This document shows positions 38,194 to 47,903 of a stretch of 64,000 nucleotides of DNA, piece after piece. The translations under genes were made by a program, and so were the position numbers. The number at the start of each line of letters is the position of its first letter. The stretch's first letter is position 1. Where the stretch lies: positions 1,674,001-1,738,000 of the forward strand of contig NZ_CP008849.1 in NCBI RefSeq assembly GCF_000730385.1. The letters are read 5' to 3'. The notes under the pieces were generated by a model that saw only the letters and a program-made list of their open reading frames with translations, ran no database searches and was not told the DNA's origin. The stretch comes from Alteromonas australica. GTDB lineage: Bacteria; Pseudomonadota; Gammaproteobacteria; Enterobacterales; Alteromonadaceae.

Positions 38194-38280
38194 TTAGTTC
38201 ATTTCAAATAAACGTGGCGCATTGCGGTGAACTTCATCTAAATTTGCATTGTTTAGGGTTATTGCCTCTCGCAGCTCTAG
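38194..38280 (-). pseudogene. Possible C-terminal remnant of a lost gene
   Basis: The minus strand keeps 28 open codons ending in LDEVHRNAPRLFEMN and a TAA, with protein-like composition; an in-frame TGA closes it upstream and nothing recognisable precedes it. The adjacent hairpin would suit its old terminator. The ending resembles those of some amidohydrolases, but no family can be named. It may be chance. Confidence 0.25.
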
Positions 38281-38483
38281 TCATACGGGGGGCCGCTTCA
38301 GCCGTTAATTATCTTCTCCTACACGTCTATTTTGTTCTTTAATTTTTATTAGACAAAAGTAGTAAAAAATAAAGGTGTTTTTATTTTTTTAAGCTACACT
38401 TCAACGAAGCAGCATAGCAACAATTTAAGTTAAGCAATTGCACACCAGCGTAATGGAATGCCATGGTGACGGAGTATTAGGGA

Positions 38484-39764
38484 ATGTTTGAAACAACTTT
38501 TCACCATTGTGCGGTGGGTTTGGCTCATGTAAGTCCTTCTGGGGAATTCATACGGGTAAATAAAACGCTGAGCGATTTTCTCGGCTATGACATTGAGGCT
38601 TTTTCAACCCTGTCTATTCAGGAAATCACTGCGCCTTCTCACCTTGCAACAGATTTAAACCTGCTAAACAAAACCCTTTGTGGTGAAATTGATACCTACA
38701 GCCTAGAAAAAAAATACCTGCATAAAGAGGGGCACGAGGTGTGGGGGAAGCTCACGGTCTCGTTAGTGAGAGATAAACAGGGCAAGCCAGATTATTTTAT
38801 TTCCGTTGTTGAAGATATCGACAACATGAAAAAGGTTGAGTCGGAGCTGTTTCAGGCAGAAGCACTGTTCAGTGAAATTGTATCGGCATTTTCTTCACGT
38901 ACTTATATATGGGTTGCTTCGGCAGATTTAACTAAACTGCACTATGCCAATGAGGGTTTTCAAAATATATTTGGCCGGGATGTATCCGTGTTAGCGAACG
39001 ACCCCTTAAAGTTCTTAAACTATGTGCACCCAGAGGATAGAACGCGGGTGGCGCAGGTTTTTGCAAATAAGCCCCTAGCACCTTGGGATGTACAGTACCG
39101 TATTTACGATCCTGACGGTAAGGTTAAGTACATTCATGATAGGGGGATCCCGCTTTATGATGAAGAAGATAAGCTTTCTATGATTGCCGGCACAGCTGAT
39201 GATATAACCCAGCAAAAAGAGCAAGAAGCAGCCTTAGTGGACGCGGTAGCAAAGTTAGAAGCATTATCGAAAACAGATTCACTCACGGGGTTAGCCAATA
39301 GGCGTGAGATGTTCCAGCATCTTGATCAATCTATCGTGCAAATGAAGCGCAGTGAGCTTGTGTCTACCTTGGTGTTCATCGACTTAAACAACTTTAAAGT
39401 CATTAACGATACCTACGGGCACAAAGCCGGTGACTTAGCATTGACTTCATTCGCGCAATATATGCAGGGGCACTTACGGGAAACCGACAAATTAGCCCGC
39501 CTAGGCGGTGATGAGTTTGTTTTGCTTTTGTACGGTACTAATGGGAATGACACGACACAGTTTTTTAACCGCTTATTGGCCGCACCTATCAATGTAGAAT
39601 GCGAGGTTGGCAATACTATTCCGCTTTCTTTTAGCGTGGGAATAAGTGAGTGGAACCCCGATATTAACGACCCCCAACAATGGATAGATGCGGCAGATGC
39701 GTCAATGTACGAACAAAAACGCCAGCATCATTCGAATGCTGGCGTGGATAAAGAGGTAGGCTAA
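38484..39764 (+). CDS. PAS-PAS-GGDEF diguanylate cyclase
   Basis: The 426-residue cytosolic protein has two PAS domains (about 1-115 and 130-245, the second with a PAC-like FISVVEDID/AGTADDIT boundary pattern) and a GGDEF domain with an intact GGDEF at 341-345 and an inhibitory I-site RETD at 332-335, exactly five residues before. It should make c-di-GMP with product inhibition in response to a PAS-sensed signal. Its stop codon overlaps the convergent puuD gene by 4 bp. There is no membrane segment. Confidence 0.9.
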   Translation: MFETTFHHCAVGLAHVSPSGEFIRVNKTLSDFLGYDIEAFSTLSIQEITAPSHLATDLNLLNKTLCGEIDTYSLEKKYLHKEGHEVWGKLTVSLVRDKQGKPDYFISVVEDIDNMKKVESELFQAEALFSEIVSAFSSRTYIWVASADLTKLHYANEGFQNIFGRDVSVLANDPLKFLNYVHPEDRTRVAQVFANKPLAPWDVQYRIYDPDGKVKYIHDRGIPLYDEEDKLSMIAGTADDITQQKEQEAALVDAVAKLEALSKTDSLTGLANRREMFQHLDQSIVQMKRSELVSTLVFIDLNNFKVINDTYGHKAGDLALTSFAQYMQGHLRETDKLARLGGDEFVLLLYGTNGNDTTQFFNRLLAAPINVECEVGNTIPLSFSVGISEWNPDINDPQQWIDAADASMYEQKRQHHSNAGVDKEVG

Positions 39765-40978
39765 TCCTGGGCCGCTTGCCGCTGAGCAAACCAAGTCGCA
39801 ATCTCTTGTCGTTCTTCTTCGGTCATTTGCGTTTTATTCAAAAACGGCATGTCTCTAGTGACGGTTGTGCGTCGAACAAATTGGGCTGACTGGCGTTCAA
39901 TATCTTGCCAGTTGTCGAATACAACCCCCAGTGGCGCCACTTTGAAAATGTCGTCGGTAGGCGTGCTCGCATGGCAGCTAACACAGTGTGTGTTGACTAA
40001 CTCCTCAATTCGGCTGTCGGTAACCACAGCAAGGGCTTGGTCGCCATGTTCGCTCTTTTCTACTGAGACGCTTTGGCTTGAAGGCCAAGAGACAGCCAGT
40101 GCAATAAGCAGCATTCCAATAGCACCTGACACCAAAATGGCAGGTTTAGTTTTACCCACATGACGCAGATTGAAAAAGTGTCTAATCCAAGCCGCATTCG
40201 CCATGATTGCAATGAGCACTAACCAGTTATACTCGTGTTGGTAAGTCATCGGATAATGATTTGAAATCATGATGAACAACAAAGGTAAGGTGAAATAGTT
40301 GTTGTGTACTGAACGTAACTTAGCGCCTGCTCCCCATTGTGGGTCAATGTCACCTTTTTGTGCCACCGCTGCTACCATCTTGCGTTGGTTGGGCATAATG
40401 TTGAAAAAGACATTGCCGGCCATAATGGTCCCGATTAGCGCACCTACGTGAATATAAGCACCTCTGCCGCTAAACCATTGTGTCGACAGAAACGTAACCG
40501 CACATATCAGCGCGACTAGGCATAAGCCAAACAGTAATGGGTATTTTGCTAGTGGGCTTCTGCACGCCATTTCATACACAAACAAGCCGCCAAATATTAA
40601 TCCTAAGCCTAAACTAATCGCTTCAGTGGGGCTAAGGTTGTTTACGCTAGGGTCTATTAGGTAGGCGGATGCACCGAAGTAATACACCAAGACTAAAAGT
40701 GCAAAACCCGACAGCCAAGTGGTGTAGGCTTCCCACTTAAACCAGTGAAGTGTTTCTGGCATTTTTTCTGGGCCATAGGCATACTTTGCTACCTCATAGA
40801 AACCGCCGCCATGAATGGCCCACAAATCACCTTTTATGCCTTTGTCTTGCTTCCATTTTGGCGGAGTACGTAAATTGTTATCTAGCCAAATGAAATAGAA
40901 TGACGCGCCAATCCATGCCACGCCCGCAATAACGTGAAACCAGCGAATAAATAAACTAAACCAATCAAACCATGGCAT
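39761..40978 (-). CDS. puuD: Urate hydroxylase PuuD with cytochrome c domain
   Basis: PuuD oxidises urate to 5-hydroxyisourate in the inner membrane, passing electrons through its own haem. The 405-residue protein has about eight membrane helices (FIRWFHVIAGVAWIGASFYF at 11-30 onward), conserved periplasmic loops such as NVFFNIMPNQRKMV and LRSVHNNYFTLPLLF, and a C-terminal cytochrome c with CVSCH at 332-336. It overlaps guaD by 14 nt at its start and is the last gene of the minus-strand purine operon. It replaces a soluble uricase. Confidence 0.93.
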   Translation of the reverse strand: MPWFDWFSLFIRWFHVIAGVAWIGASFYFIWLDNNLRTPPKWKQDKGIKGDLWAIHGGGFYEVAKYAYGPEKMPETLHWFKWEAYTTWLSGFALLVLVYYFGASAYLIDPSVNNLSPTEAISLGLGLIFGGLFVYEMACRSPLAKYPLLFGLCLVALICAVTFLSTQWFSGRGAYIHVGALIGTIMAGNVFFNIMPNQRKMVAAVAQKGDIDPQWGAGAKLRSVHNNYFTLPLLFIMISNHYPMTYQHEYNWLVLIAIMANAAWIRHFFNLRHVGKTKPAILVSGAIGMLLIALAVSWPSSQSVSVEKSEHGDQALAVVTDSRIEELVNTHCVSCHASTPTDDIFKVAPLGVVFDNWQDIERQSAQFVRRTTVTRDMPFLNKTQMTEEERQEIATWFAQRQAAQD

Positions 40979-42272
40979 GGGTTAACTCCTTTTTATTATA
41001 ACAACAATGCCCGTTTACCCATGTTTCACTTACCGCGCGATCATCACCTAAAATACTAAGTGCGAAAAACACGTCATCGAAGGGGGCGTCAGGTTTTATT
41101 CTTAACGAGGTTAATTCGTCAAAATGGGGGTCTAAAATGACAAAGTCTGCGGCGCTTTGCGGGTTTAAATTTCCAATTTCATTTTCCCACTTATGTGCTA
41201 CCGCAGCCCCTTGCGTCATTAAATAGAAGCCGTCGTACGGGTTTATAGGGGCATGACGCAACTGACTTACTTTATATGCATCCCCATAGGTTTTAAGCAT
41301 ACTAAAGCTAGTGCCTGCACCCACATCGGTGGCAAGGGCAACATGAACATCCTGTTGCTTAGCCATTTCCCTATCAAACAACCCACTACCCAAAAACAAA
41401 TTAGACGTAGGGCAAAAAGCAAGGGTTGCGCCAGTGTCGTGCAGACGCTGCCATTCTTCTTCGTGCAAATGGATACCATGACCAAACACAGCGCGGGGGC
41501 GCACCATGTTATAAGTGTCGTACACATCCAAATAGCTCTTTGCATTAGGATACAAACTTTTTACCCATGCGATTTCGTCTAGGTTTTCTGACAAATGGGT
41601 TTGAATAAATACATCGGGGTACTGGCAGGCTAACTCACCTAAGCTGGCCATCTGTGCTTCTGTACTGGTGGGCGCAAACCTCGGTGTTATGGCATACCTA
41701 TTTCGTCCCTTATTGTGCCACTTTTCAATCAAGTCAGCGGAATCTCGTTGCGCCGAGTCAGCACAATCTTGCAAATCTTCAGGGCAGTTACGATCCATGC
41801 ACACTTTACCCGCCACAATGGCCATGTTGATTTCGTTGGCGGCAGTAAATAAAGCATCACAACAGGTTTTGTGAACCGATGAAAAAACAAACCCAGTGGT
41901 GGTGCCGTTTTTCAATAATTGACGTAAAAACACCTGGGCAATATCGCTGGCGTGAGCCGTTTCACTAAATAATCGCTCTGTAGGAAACGTGTAGTTTTCA
42001 AGCCAGCTTAGTAATTGTTCGCCATAACTGGCGATGCTTTGTGTTTGTGGGTAGTGCAGGTGGCTATCGATAAAACCGGGCACTAGCCATTTGCCAGAAT
42101 GATCCACAATGCTTGCTTGTGGAAAGCTAGCGTTAACCTCGTTAAATGGGGCTACGGCAACAATGGTGCCGTTATCAATCACAAGGCCGCCATCCAGAAT
42201 AATGCTAATATCCTGTTCGGGTTGTTTTGTGGCTGTGGGAAAGTGCGCAATGTTGGCACGAATAAGCTGCAT
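40965..42272 (-). CDS. guaD: Guanine deaminase
   Basis: GuaD converts guanine to xanthine and ammonia. The 435-residue amidohydrolase has the zinc motif PGFIDSHLHYPQ near 66-77, TTGFVFSSVHK, FIQTHLSEN, FGHGIHL and the metal Asp in LATDVGAGTSFSML, all as in GuaD. It lies between uraH (5 nt) and puuD (14-nt overlap) in an operon running xdhA-xdhB-xdhC-uraD-uraH-guaD-puuD. Confidence 0.95.
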   Translation of the reverse strand: MQLIRANIAHFPTATKQPEQDISIILDGGLVIDNGTIVAVAPFNEVNASFPQASIVDHSGKWLVPGFIDSHLHYPQTQSIASYGEQLLSWLENYTFPTERLFSETAHASDIAQVFLRQLLKNGTTTGFVFSSVHKTCCDALFTAANEINMAIVAGKVCMDRNCPEDLQDCADSAQRDSADLIEKWHNKGRNRYAITPRFAPTSTEAQMASLGELACQYPDVFIQTHLSENLDEIAWVKSLYPNAKSYLDVYDTYNMVRPRAVFGHGIHLHEEEWQRLHDTGATLAFCPTSNLFLGSGLFDREMAKQQDVHVALATDVGAGTSFSMLKTYGDAYKVSQLRHAPINPYDGFYLMTQGAAVAHKWENEIGNLNPQSAADFVILDPHFDELTSLRIKPDAPFDDVFFALSILGDDRAVSETWVNGHCCYNKKELTHAMV

Positions 42273-42277
42273 GTTAT

Positions 42278-42598
42278 TTAGCTGCCTCTGTAACTGCTAA
42301 AGCCGAAGGGTGAAATAAGTAAAGGCACGTGATAGTGCCCGCCTTCATCGCCTAGTTCGAAACAAATATCGATATGAGGGTAGAAGCTTTTGCCGTGGGT
42401 AGAAATAAGGTATTCGTGGCAATGAAAACGCAAGGTGTAAATACCTGCTTCAAATGGGGTACCCCAATCCTTAAAGCGGCCATCACTGTCTGTAGTGCCG
42501 GTTAGGGTACTGCCGTCTGGACGTGATAGTGTCAGTTTGATCCCCTCAACGGGTTTGCCGCTTGTGGTGTCTAATATGTGGCTAGAGAGTGTATTCAT
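42278..42598 (-). CDS. uraH: 5-hydroxyisourate hydrolase
   Basis: UraH (transthyretin-related protein) hydrolyses 5-hydroxyisourate to OHCU. The 106-residue product has the N-terminal SSHILDTTSGKPVEGIKLTL, an internal RWK/T-type loop region (FKDWGTPFEAGIYTLRF) and the diagnostic C-terminal tetrapeptide YRGS. There is no signal peptide, so it is cytosolic. It overlaps uraD by 4 nt and precedes guaD by 5 nt. Confidence 0.96.
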   Translation of the reverse strand: MNTLSSHILDTTSGKPVEGIKLTLSRPDGSTLTGTTDSDGRFKDWGTPFEAGIYTLRFHCHEYLISTHGKSFYPHIDICFELGDEGGHYHVPLLISPFGFSSYRGS

Positions 42599-43116
42599 TC
42601 ACTTTTTTCCTCTTCTGTTAGTGCTTTATTCAGCCTCAACAAGGTAATTTTTAACTGTTCGCCGGCAGCAATGGTTATTTCTTCATCGGTTGAATTGGGT
42701 AAACGTGCTAAAAGCGCGTTTAACATGGTGTCAGCAGACAGGCCCGTGGCACAAATGATAAAAATAAAGCCATGCTTTTTAAGGTAGTCTTCATTCGCTT
42801 TTTTCAGTGCCAACAGGGTCTCTTCAGACGCTTGCGCGGTGCCTGACTGCTCTCCTGAGGCAATGGCTTTTGTGTTCGCAAACTTCGCACGTAGGGAGTC
42901 TACATCGCCAATCATAGGGTGCGCCGTAAAGGCTTCGAGAATATCGTCGTTATTGCAGGCTTTCCAAGCTAGCTTGGCTTGGGTTTCAATACGCGCAAGG
43001 CTGTAGTAGGGGCGAGCCTCTACCATCTGAGAAACCCAGTTTTTTGCCGCGCAAGCCTGTTCAAAGTACTGATAGGCCTGGCTGGGCGTCAGCGCATTTA
43101 GTTCGTTTAATGTCAT
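42595..43116 (-). CDS. uraD: OHCU decarboxylase
   Basis: UraD converts 2-oxo-4-hydroxy-4-carboxy-5-ureidoimidazoline to (S)-allantoin. The 173-residue product starts MTLNELNALTPSQAYQYFEQ and has AHPMIGDVDSLRAKF with the catalytic His, KKANEDYLKKHGFIFIIC and LLARLPNSTDEE near the end, all family features. AGGA lies about 10 nt before the chosen ATG; a start eight codons earlier that shares ATGA with the xdhC stop is also possible. It overlaps uraH by 4 nt. Confidence 0.94.
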   Translation of the reverse strand: MTLNELNALTPSQAYQYFEQACAAKNWVSQMVEARPYYSLARIETQAKLAWKACNNDDILEAFTAHPMIGDVDSLRAKFANTKAIASGEQSGTAQASEETLLALKKANEDYLKKHGFIFIICATGLSADTMLNALLARLPNSTDEEITIAAGEQLKITLLRLNKALTEEEKSE

Positions 43117-43136
43117 GGTGGAGTGTCCTGAATTCG

Positions 43137-44045
43137 TCATTCTGATGTTATCGAGGTTGAGCATCTCTCATCACGTAGGGTTAGTGCATCAACCTGCTTC
43201 TCTACCCCAGGCGCTACAGACGTTGGCGGGCTGTTCAGCATGGTAATGATCTGGGCGGAAATAGATACCGCCACTTCAATTGGCCGTTTTCCTGGAATGG
43301 ATAAATGACCAATGGGCGTGACTAAACGAGATAACGCCTGCTCATCGAAGCCTCGGTGAGAAAGCTTTGTCGTAAAGCGTTTTGCTTTGGTATCTGAGCC
43401 AATTAAGCCCACAAAGGGCAATGCTGGGTACTTAAGTGCACGCTCCACAATACGATAATCTAGTTGATGGTCGTGAGTAAGCACCACAAGCCATGTGTTG
43501 TCTTCAAGGCGATTTACCTCGGTTTCGGGCTGCTCTTCAACCACAACCGTCACATTGTCACTCACCTGCTCAGGAAACAACGATGCTCTATTGTCTATCC
43601 AGCTAATTCTCACAGGCAGTTGCGCTAAAATGGGCACCAGTGCTTTAGCCACATGTCCAGCCCCAAATATGGCAATATGTTGTGCGTCTAAGTTACACAC
43701 ATCAAATAGCACTTTTACTGCGCCGCCACAGCATTGCCCTAACGCACTACTTAATGGGTAAGAGTGGGTATAGGTGCGAGACGGTTGATTAGCATCGTTG
43801 CCCGTGCGTCTGCTTGCACAGTGTTGGTTCGCAAGCATTTCTCTGGCACGTTTAATCGCGTCAAATTCTAGATGGCCACCACCAATGGTATCAATGCTTT
43901 CTGTACCGGTTACCACCATTTTACTGCCAGCTTCACGGGGCGTTGAACCAGCCACGCTCACCACGGTAATTAACACATAGCCAATACCGTTTTGCTGACA
44001 ATGGGCAACGCCCTCGTACCATCTGGATGGTTTCATCATTGTCAT
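43137..44045 (-). CDS. xdhC: Xanthine dehydrogenase accessory protein XdhC
   Basis: XdhC binds molybdenum cofactor, promotes its sulfuration and inserts it in XdhB. The 302-residue product has YVLITVVSVAGSTPREAGSKMVV near the start (abbreviated here to VSVAGSTPREAGSKM), GGGHLEFDAI, an LGQCCGGAV motif with the conserved Cys pair, a Rossmann segment IAIFGAGHVAKAL and GLIGSDTKAKRF. AAGGA immediately precedes the chosen ATG, which leaves 7 nt after xdhB. The class is required for active xanthine dehydrogenase. Confidence 0.93.
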   Translation of the reverse strand: MTMMKPSRWYEGVAHCQQNGIGYVLITVVSVAGSTPREAGSKMVVTGTESIDTIGGGHLEFDAIKRAREMLANQHCASRRTGNDANQPSRTYTHSYPLSSALGQCCGGAVKVLFDVCNLDAQHIAIFGAGHVAKALVPILAQLPVRISWIDNRASLFPEQVSDNVTVVVEEQPETEVNRLEDNTWLVVLTHDHQLDYRIVERALKYPALPFVGLIGSDTKAKRFTTKLSHRGFDEQALSRLVTPIGHLSIPGKRPIEVAVSISAQIITMLNSPPTSVAPGVEKQVDALTLRDERCSTSITSE

Positions 44046-44052
44046 GCCTTCC

Positions 44053-46383
44053 TTATTGCCCTTGCGCTGCAAGCACGGCGTTTAACACGCGCTCTGGCGT
44101 CGCAGGCGTATCAAGTTGGGGGTCTAGTTTGTAACCCGACAAACTTGATATGGCATCTTTAAGCGCACACCAAACTGAAATCGCCAGCATAAACGGAGGC
44201 TCACCCACCGCCTTTGAGTGATAAATACTGTCTTCGGCGTTTTTACGACCGAACAGCTGCACGTCAAAGTGCTTGGGGGTATCGCCAATTGCAGGAATTT
44301 TATACGTGGCCATGTTTTCACTAATAAGTTTACCTGCCTCATTCCAGCGCAAGTCTTCCGTGGTCAACCAACCCATACCCTGAATAAATGCCCCTTCAAT
44401 CTGCCCTTTATCAATGGCGGGGTTGAGGCTATCACCCACATCATGAAGAATATCAACGCTGTCAACGGTATATTCGCCGGTGAGTGTATCTATTGATACT
44501 TCTGACAACGACGCACCGTAGGCAAAGTAAAAGAACGGACGGCCTTCACCGGTATCGCGGTTATAGTGCAGTTTTGGGGTTTTATAAAAGCCGCTGGCTG
44601 AAAGCGATACACGCTCAAAGTAGGCGGCTTGAACTAATTCGGCGAACGGTTTGCTGTGCTCGCCCAGAATGACATTGCCATGCTCAAAACGAACCATATT
44701 CGCTTGGTCGGCCATGCCGAGAGACGCAGCAAAGCATTCTGCCAAACGGGTGGTTAGCGTGATACAGGCATTTTGAACCGCTTTACCGTTTAAATCGGTC
44801 CCACTTGATGCCGCCGTTGGCGAGGTATTTGGCACCTTATCGGTCCGTGTGGCGGTAACTTCAATCATATCTACAGATAAACCAAACTCGTTAGCCGCAA
44901 TTTGACCAATTTTGGTGTGTAAGCCTTGTCCCATTTCCGTACCACCGTGATTCACTTGAATGCTACCGTCGGTGTAAATGTGAACAAGAGCGCCGGCTTG
45001 GTTAAGGTGCTTTGCAGTAAACGAAATACCAAATTTAACGGGGGTTAGCGCTAAGCCTTTTTTAATCACCGGGCTATTACGGTTAAACGCCGTTATCGCT
45101 TTTCTGCGCGCCCAATAGTGCCCATCAGTTTCTAGCTTGGTCATTATCTCAGGCAGCAGATTATGCTCTACTTCCATGCCGTATGGCGTGACTGTGCCAG
45201 TGCTTTCTCCGTAAAGATTGCGCTTGCGAATGGTGAGCGGGTCTACTTCTAGATGGCGGGCGACTTTATCAATTAGCGCTTCGGCCATGATCATGCCCTG
45301 TGGGCCACCAAAGCCTCGATAGGCGGTATGAGACACCATATTGGTTTTCAAACGGTGACCTACAATGTGGCTGGCCCCTAAATAGTAGCCGTTGTCCGCA
45401 TGGAACATAGCGCGGTCAACAATGGCGTCGGATAGGTCAGGCGAATGACCACAGTTACCGTTAATGTCCATGTGGGTGGCCAGAATACGGCCGGTGTCGT
45501 CAAACCCTACCTCAAAACGGTTTTCAAAGGGATGGCGTTTCCCCGTGACATGCATATCCACTTGGCGAGGAAGTCGACATTTCACCGCGCAGTGATTACG
45601 CGAGGCCAGTAAGGCCGCAATACATGCCCACTGGGCTGCCTGCGTTTCCTTACCACCAAAGCCTCCGCCCATACGACGCATGTCAACCATCACCCGGTGC
45701 AGCTTAACATCTAATACTTCAGCCACGAGTTTTTGTACTTCACTGGGGTGCTGGCTTGACGTGTAAATCTTCATGCGGTCGTCTTCATCAGGAATGGCAA
45801 GCGAAACTTGCCCTTCCAAATACATATGCTCTTGACCACCGATAGATAAAGTTCCAGACGCTTTATGCGTAGCGTCAGCCATTTGCTGTTCAACATTGCC
45901 TTGGCCAAATTCATGGGTGGGGCGAACAAAAGACTGTTTCGCTAATGCGCTATCTACGGTAAGGGTTGGAGAGGTCTCTTCTAGGGTGATTTTACCTTTT
46001 AATGCGGCTTGTCTAGCGAGATTTACCGATGTGGCAAGTACAGCGAAATAGGGCTGGCCATAAAACTTAATTTCATGATGAGCCAGTAGCGGATCACCCG
46101 CAAACACAGGGCCTATGTCTTTGTGGCCTGGTACGTCGTCTATGGTGATGACGTCAACCACACCTTCACTGGCTCGAACGTCACTTAAGTCGATGTCTTT
46201 GATATTGCCAGCGGCTTGTTGGCTCAAACCTACCGCGGCATAAAGCGTACCCTGAGGTTCAACGATGTCATCAATGTAGTTGGCACCGCCTTGCACTTGT
46301 CGTGCCGCGCTTTCATGCTTAACCGAGGTATGTACTGCCGATTGGCGGTGCTGTCTATTGCCTGCTTCAATGAGTTTACGCAT
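44053..46383 (-). CDS. xdhB: Xanthine dehydrogenase, molybdenum-binding subunit
   Basis: XdhB carries the molybdopterin site that hydroxylates hypoxanthine and xanthine to urate. The 776-residue product has the two-domain layout: aldehyde-oxidase-type N-terminal domain (about 20-130) and the cofactor-binding domain with RRMGGGFGGKE, AYRGFGGPQGM, GTEMGQGLHTKIGQIA and the active-site Glu in AVGEPPFML near 715. The ATG at 46383 overlaps the xdhA stop by 8 nt; an upstream in-frame ATG would overlap further and is rejected. xdhC follows after 7 nt. Confidence 0.95.
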   Translation of the reverse strand: MRKLIEAGNRQHRQSAVHTSVKHESAARQVQGGANYIDDIVEPQGTLYAAVGLSQQAAGNIKDIDLSDVRASEGVVDVITIDDVPGHKDIGPVFAGDPLLAHHEIKFYGQPYFAVLATSVNLARQAALKGKITLEETSPTLTVDSALAKQSFVRPTHEFGQGNVEQQMADATHKASGTLSIGGQEHMYLEGQVSLAIPDEDDRMKIYTSSQHPSEVQKLVAEVLDVKLHRVMVDMRRMGGGFGGKETQAAQWACIAALLASRNHCAVKCRLPRQVDMHVTGKRHPFENRFEVGFDDTGRILATHMDINGNCGHSPDLSDAIVDRAMFHADNGYYLGASHIVGHRLKTNMVSHTAYRGFGGPQGMIMAEALIDKVARHLEVDPLTIRKRNLYGESTGTVTPYGMEVEHNLLPEIMTKLETDGHYWARRKAITAFNRNSPVIKKGLALTPVKFGISFTAKHLNQAGALVHIYTDGSIQVNHGGTEMGQGLHTKIGQIAANEFGLSVDMIEVTATRTDKVPNTSPTAASSGTDLNGKAVQNACITLTTRLAECFAASLGMADQANMVRFEHGNVILGEHSKPFAELVQAAYFERVSLSASGFYKTPKLHYNRDTGEGRPFFYFAYGASLSEVSIDTLTGEYTVDSVDILHDVGDSLNPAIDKGQIEGAFIQGMGWLTTEDLRWNEAGKLISENMATYKIPAIGDTPKHFDVQLFGRKNAEDSIYHSKAVGEPPFMLAISVWCALKDAISSLSGYKLDPQLDTPATPERVLNAVLAAQGQ

Positions 46384-47821
46384 GTTGAACCACCCGAGTT
46401 TCAATGGTGTTTTGGGCTTGCTTTTCAAGCCAGAATCGATGCCACAAATTACTTAACACTTGATTACGATAGGCTGCACTGGCACGTACATCATCAATAG
46501 GGTTAAACGCGTCTTTCAGCATTTGCTTACCTAGGTGCAAGCAGTCGGCACTTTGCCATTGCTTTCCTATTAGCGCCCGCTCAAGTGTCGGACACGTTTC
46601 AGGTGTGGCTGCCACGCCACCAAACCCCGTTTGAAGAGACGTCACCACGCCATCTACCAATGTCAGGTTGAACACGGCGCATACGGCAGAAATGTCATCT
46701 TCCATGCGCTTAGATATTTTGTACGCAGCAACATTATTGTCCTTGGACAATAGCGGGATTTCAATGGCGCTTATCCATTCCCCTTTTTCCAACTGAGTTT
46801 GGCGGTAGCCGGTGAAAAAGCCTTTCAAAGGAATTACTCGAACTTGTTGTCCGTTGTCGAGATGCAATGAGGCTCTTAAAGCGAGTAACGCGGGTGGCAT
46901 ATCGCCAATAGGGGAGGCATTGGCAATATTTCCCCCTAGGGTTGCTTGGTTTCTAATGGGCAGCGAAGCAAAGCGCGTGATTAATTCTGCCAATTGCGGG
47001 AAAGCGGAAAGTAGCGGTGACGCAATATCATTAAGGGGAGCGCCTGCACCAATAATAAGTGCTTGCTCTGTTTTGGTGCATTTTTTCAAGCTATCCATGG
47101 CTGAAAGGTTGATTACCTTCTCGACATTTTTTAGCTGCTGAGTGATGCTCAAACCAAAATCTGTACTACCGGCCACTAACGGGGCGGCGGGGTAACCTTG
47201 TATCGCGTTAGCCAGCTCTTCTCTGCTAGTTGGCATAATAACGCCAGATGAGCCTATAGCCGTCCCTGCATTGTCTTGAATGTCTTTCAGTTTAGCGAGT
47301 GTGTTTGATGCCGTCTTTGCAAAGTGATCGGCCGCTTCACCCTGACATGAAGCTAGCGCCGCTTCAATAATGGGGCGGTAGCCAGTACATCGACATAAGT
47401 TGCCTGACAAGGCGTGTAAAACATCGTCGCGGGTGGGGGCCGTTGCGTTATGATAAAGGGCAAACATGGACATAACAAAGCCAGGTGTACAGAAGCCGCA
47501 CTGCGACCCATGGTAATCTAGCAGTGCTTGTTGAACGGGGTGCAGCGTGCCTTCATCAGCTAAATGTTCAACAGCAATCAACTGTTTACCATGCACCGCA
47601 GACATTAAAGTGATACAGCTATTTACCGTTCTATAGTGTAAAGCAGAACCGTCATTATTAACTTCGCCAAGCACAATGGTACATGCGCCGCAGTCTCCGG
47701 CCGCACAGCCTTCCTTTGTGCCCGTTAGCTTACGATGTTCTCGTAAAAATTGAAGTAAGGTTAAATCGGCTCGGGCATCGTCAAGCTCAATTAAGTCCTT
47801 ATTAATAAGAAAGCGAATCAT
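46376..47821 (-). CDS. xdhA: Xanthine dehydrogenase, FeS/FAD subunit
   Basis: XdhA carries two [2Fe-2S] clusters and FAD and passes electrons from XdhB to NAD+. The 481-residue product has the plant-type cluster motif GCAAGDCGACTIVLGE (Cys39, 44, 47, then Cys69), the second cluster CGFCTPGF and CRCTGYRP (about 112-150), and the FAD domain from about 195 (LVAGSTDFGLS, TLGGNIANASPIGDMPP). It is the first gene of the purine operon; upstream lies a divergent RutR-like gene with an operator-like palindrome. Confidence 0.95.
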   Translation of the reverse strand: MIRFLINKDLIELDDARADLTLLQFLREHRKLTGTKEGCAAGDCGACTIVLGEVNNDGSALHYRTVNSCITLMSAVHGKQLIAVEHLADEGTLHPVQQALLDYHGSQCGFCTPGFVMSMFALYHNATAPTRDDVLHALSGNLCRCTGYRPIIEAALASCQGEAADHFAKTASNTLAKLKDIQDNAGTAIGSSGVIMPTSREELANAIQGYPAAPLVAGSTDFGLSITQQLKNVEKVINLSAMDSLKKCTKTEQALIIGAGAPLNDIASPLLSAFPQLAELITRFASLPIRNQATLGGNIANASPIGDMPPALLALRASLHLDNGQQVRVIPLKGFFTGYRQTQLEKGEWISAIEIPLLSKDNNVAAYKISKRMEDDISAVCAVFNLTLVDGVVTSLQTGFGGVAATPETCPTLERALIGKQWQSADCLHLGKQMLKDAFNPIDDVRASAAYRNQVLSNLWHRFWLEKQAQNTIETRVVQHA

Positions 47822-47887
47822 ACCCGCACCTTAAAACTAGAGTTCATTGTTGTACCTACTAATATAGCTGGATTTTTAAAATAAAAG

Positions 47888-47903
47888 TAGACCATATGGT
47901 CAA
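47888..47903. promoter_or_regulatory. RutR-type operator in the xdhA/tetR divergent region
   Basis: TAGACCATATGGTCAA matches TTGACCANNTGGTCAA at 13 of 14 defined positions and contains the perfect palindrome GACCATATGGTC. It is about 70 bp before xdhA and 285 bp before the RutR-like regulator. The rest of this 366-nt region is AT-rich with no other gene. Confidence 0.7.
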
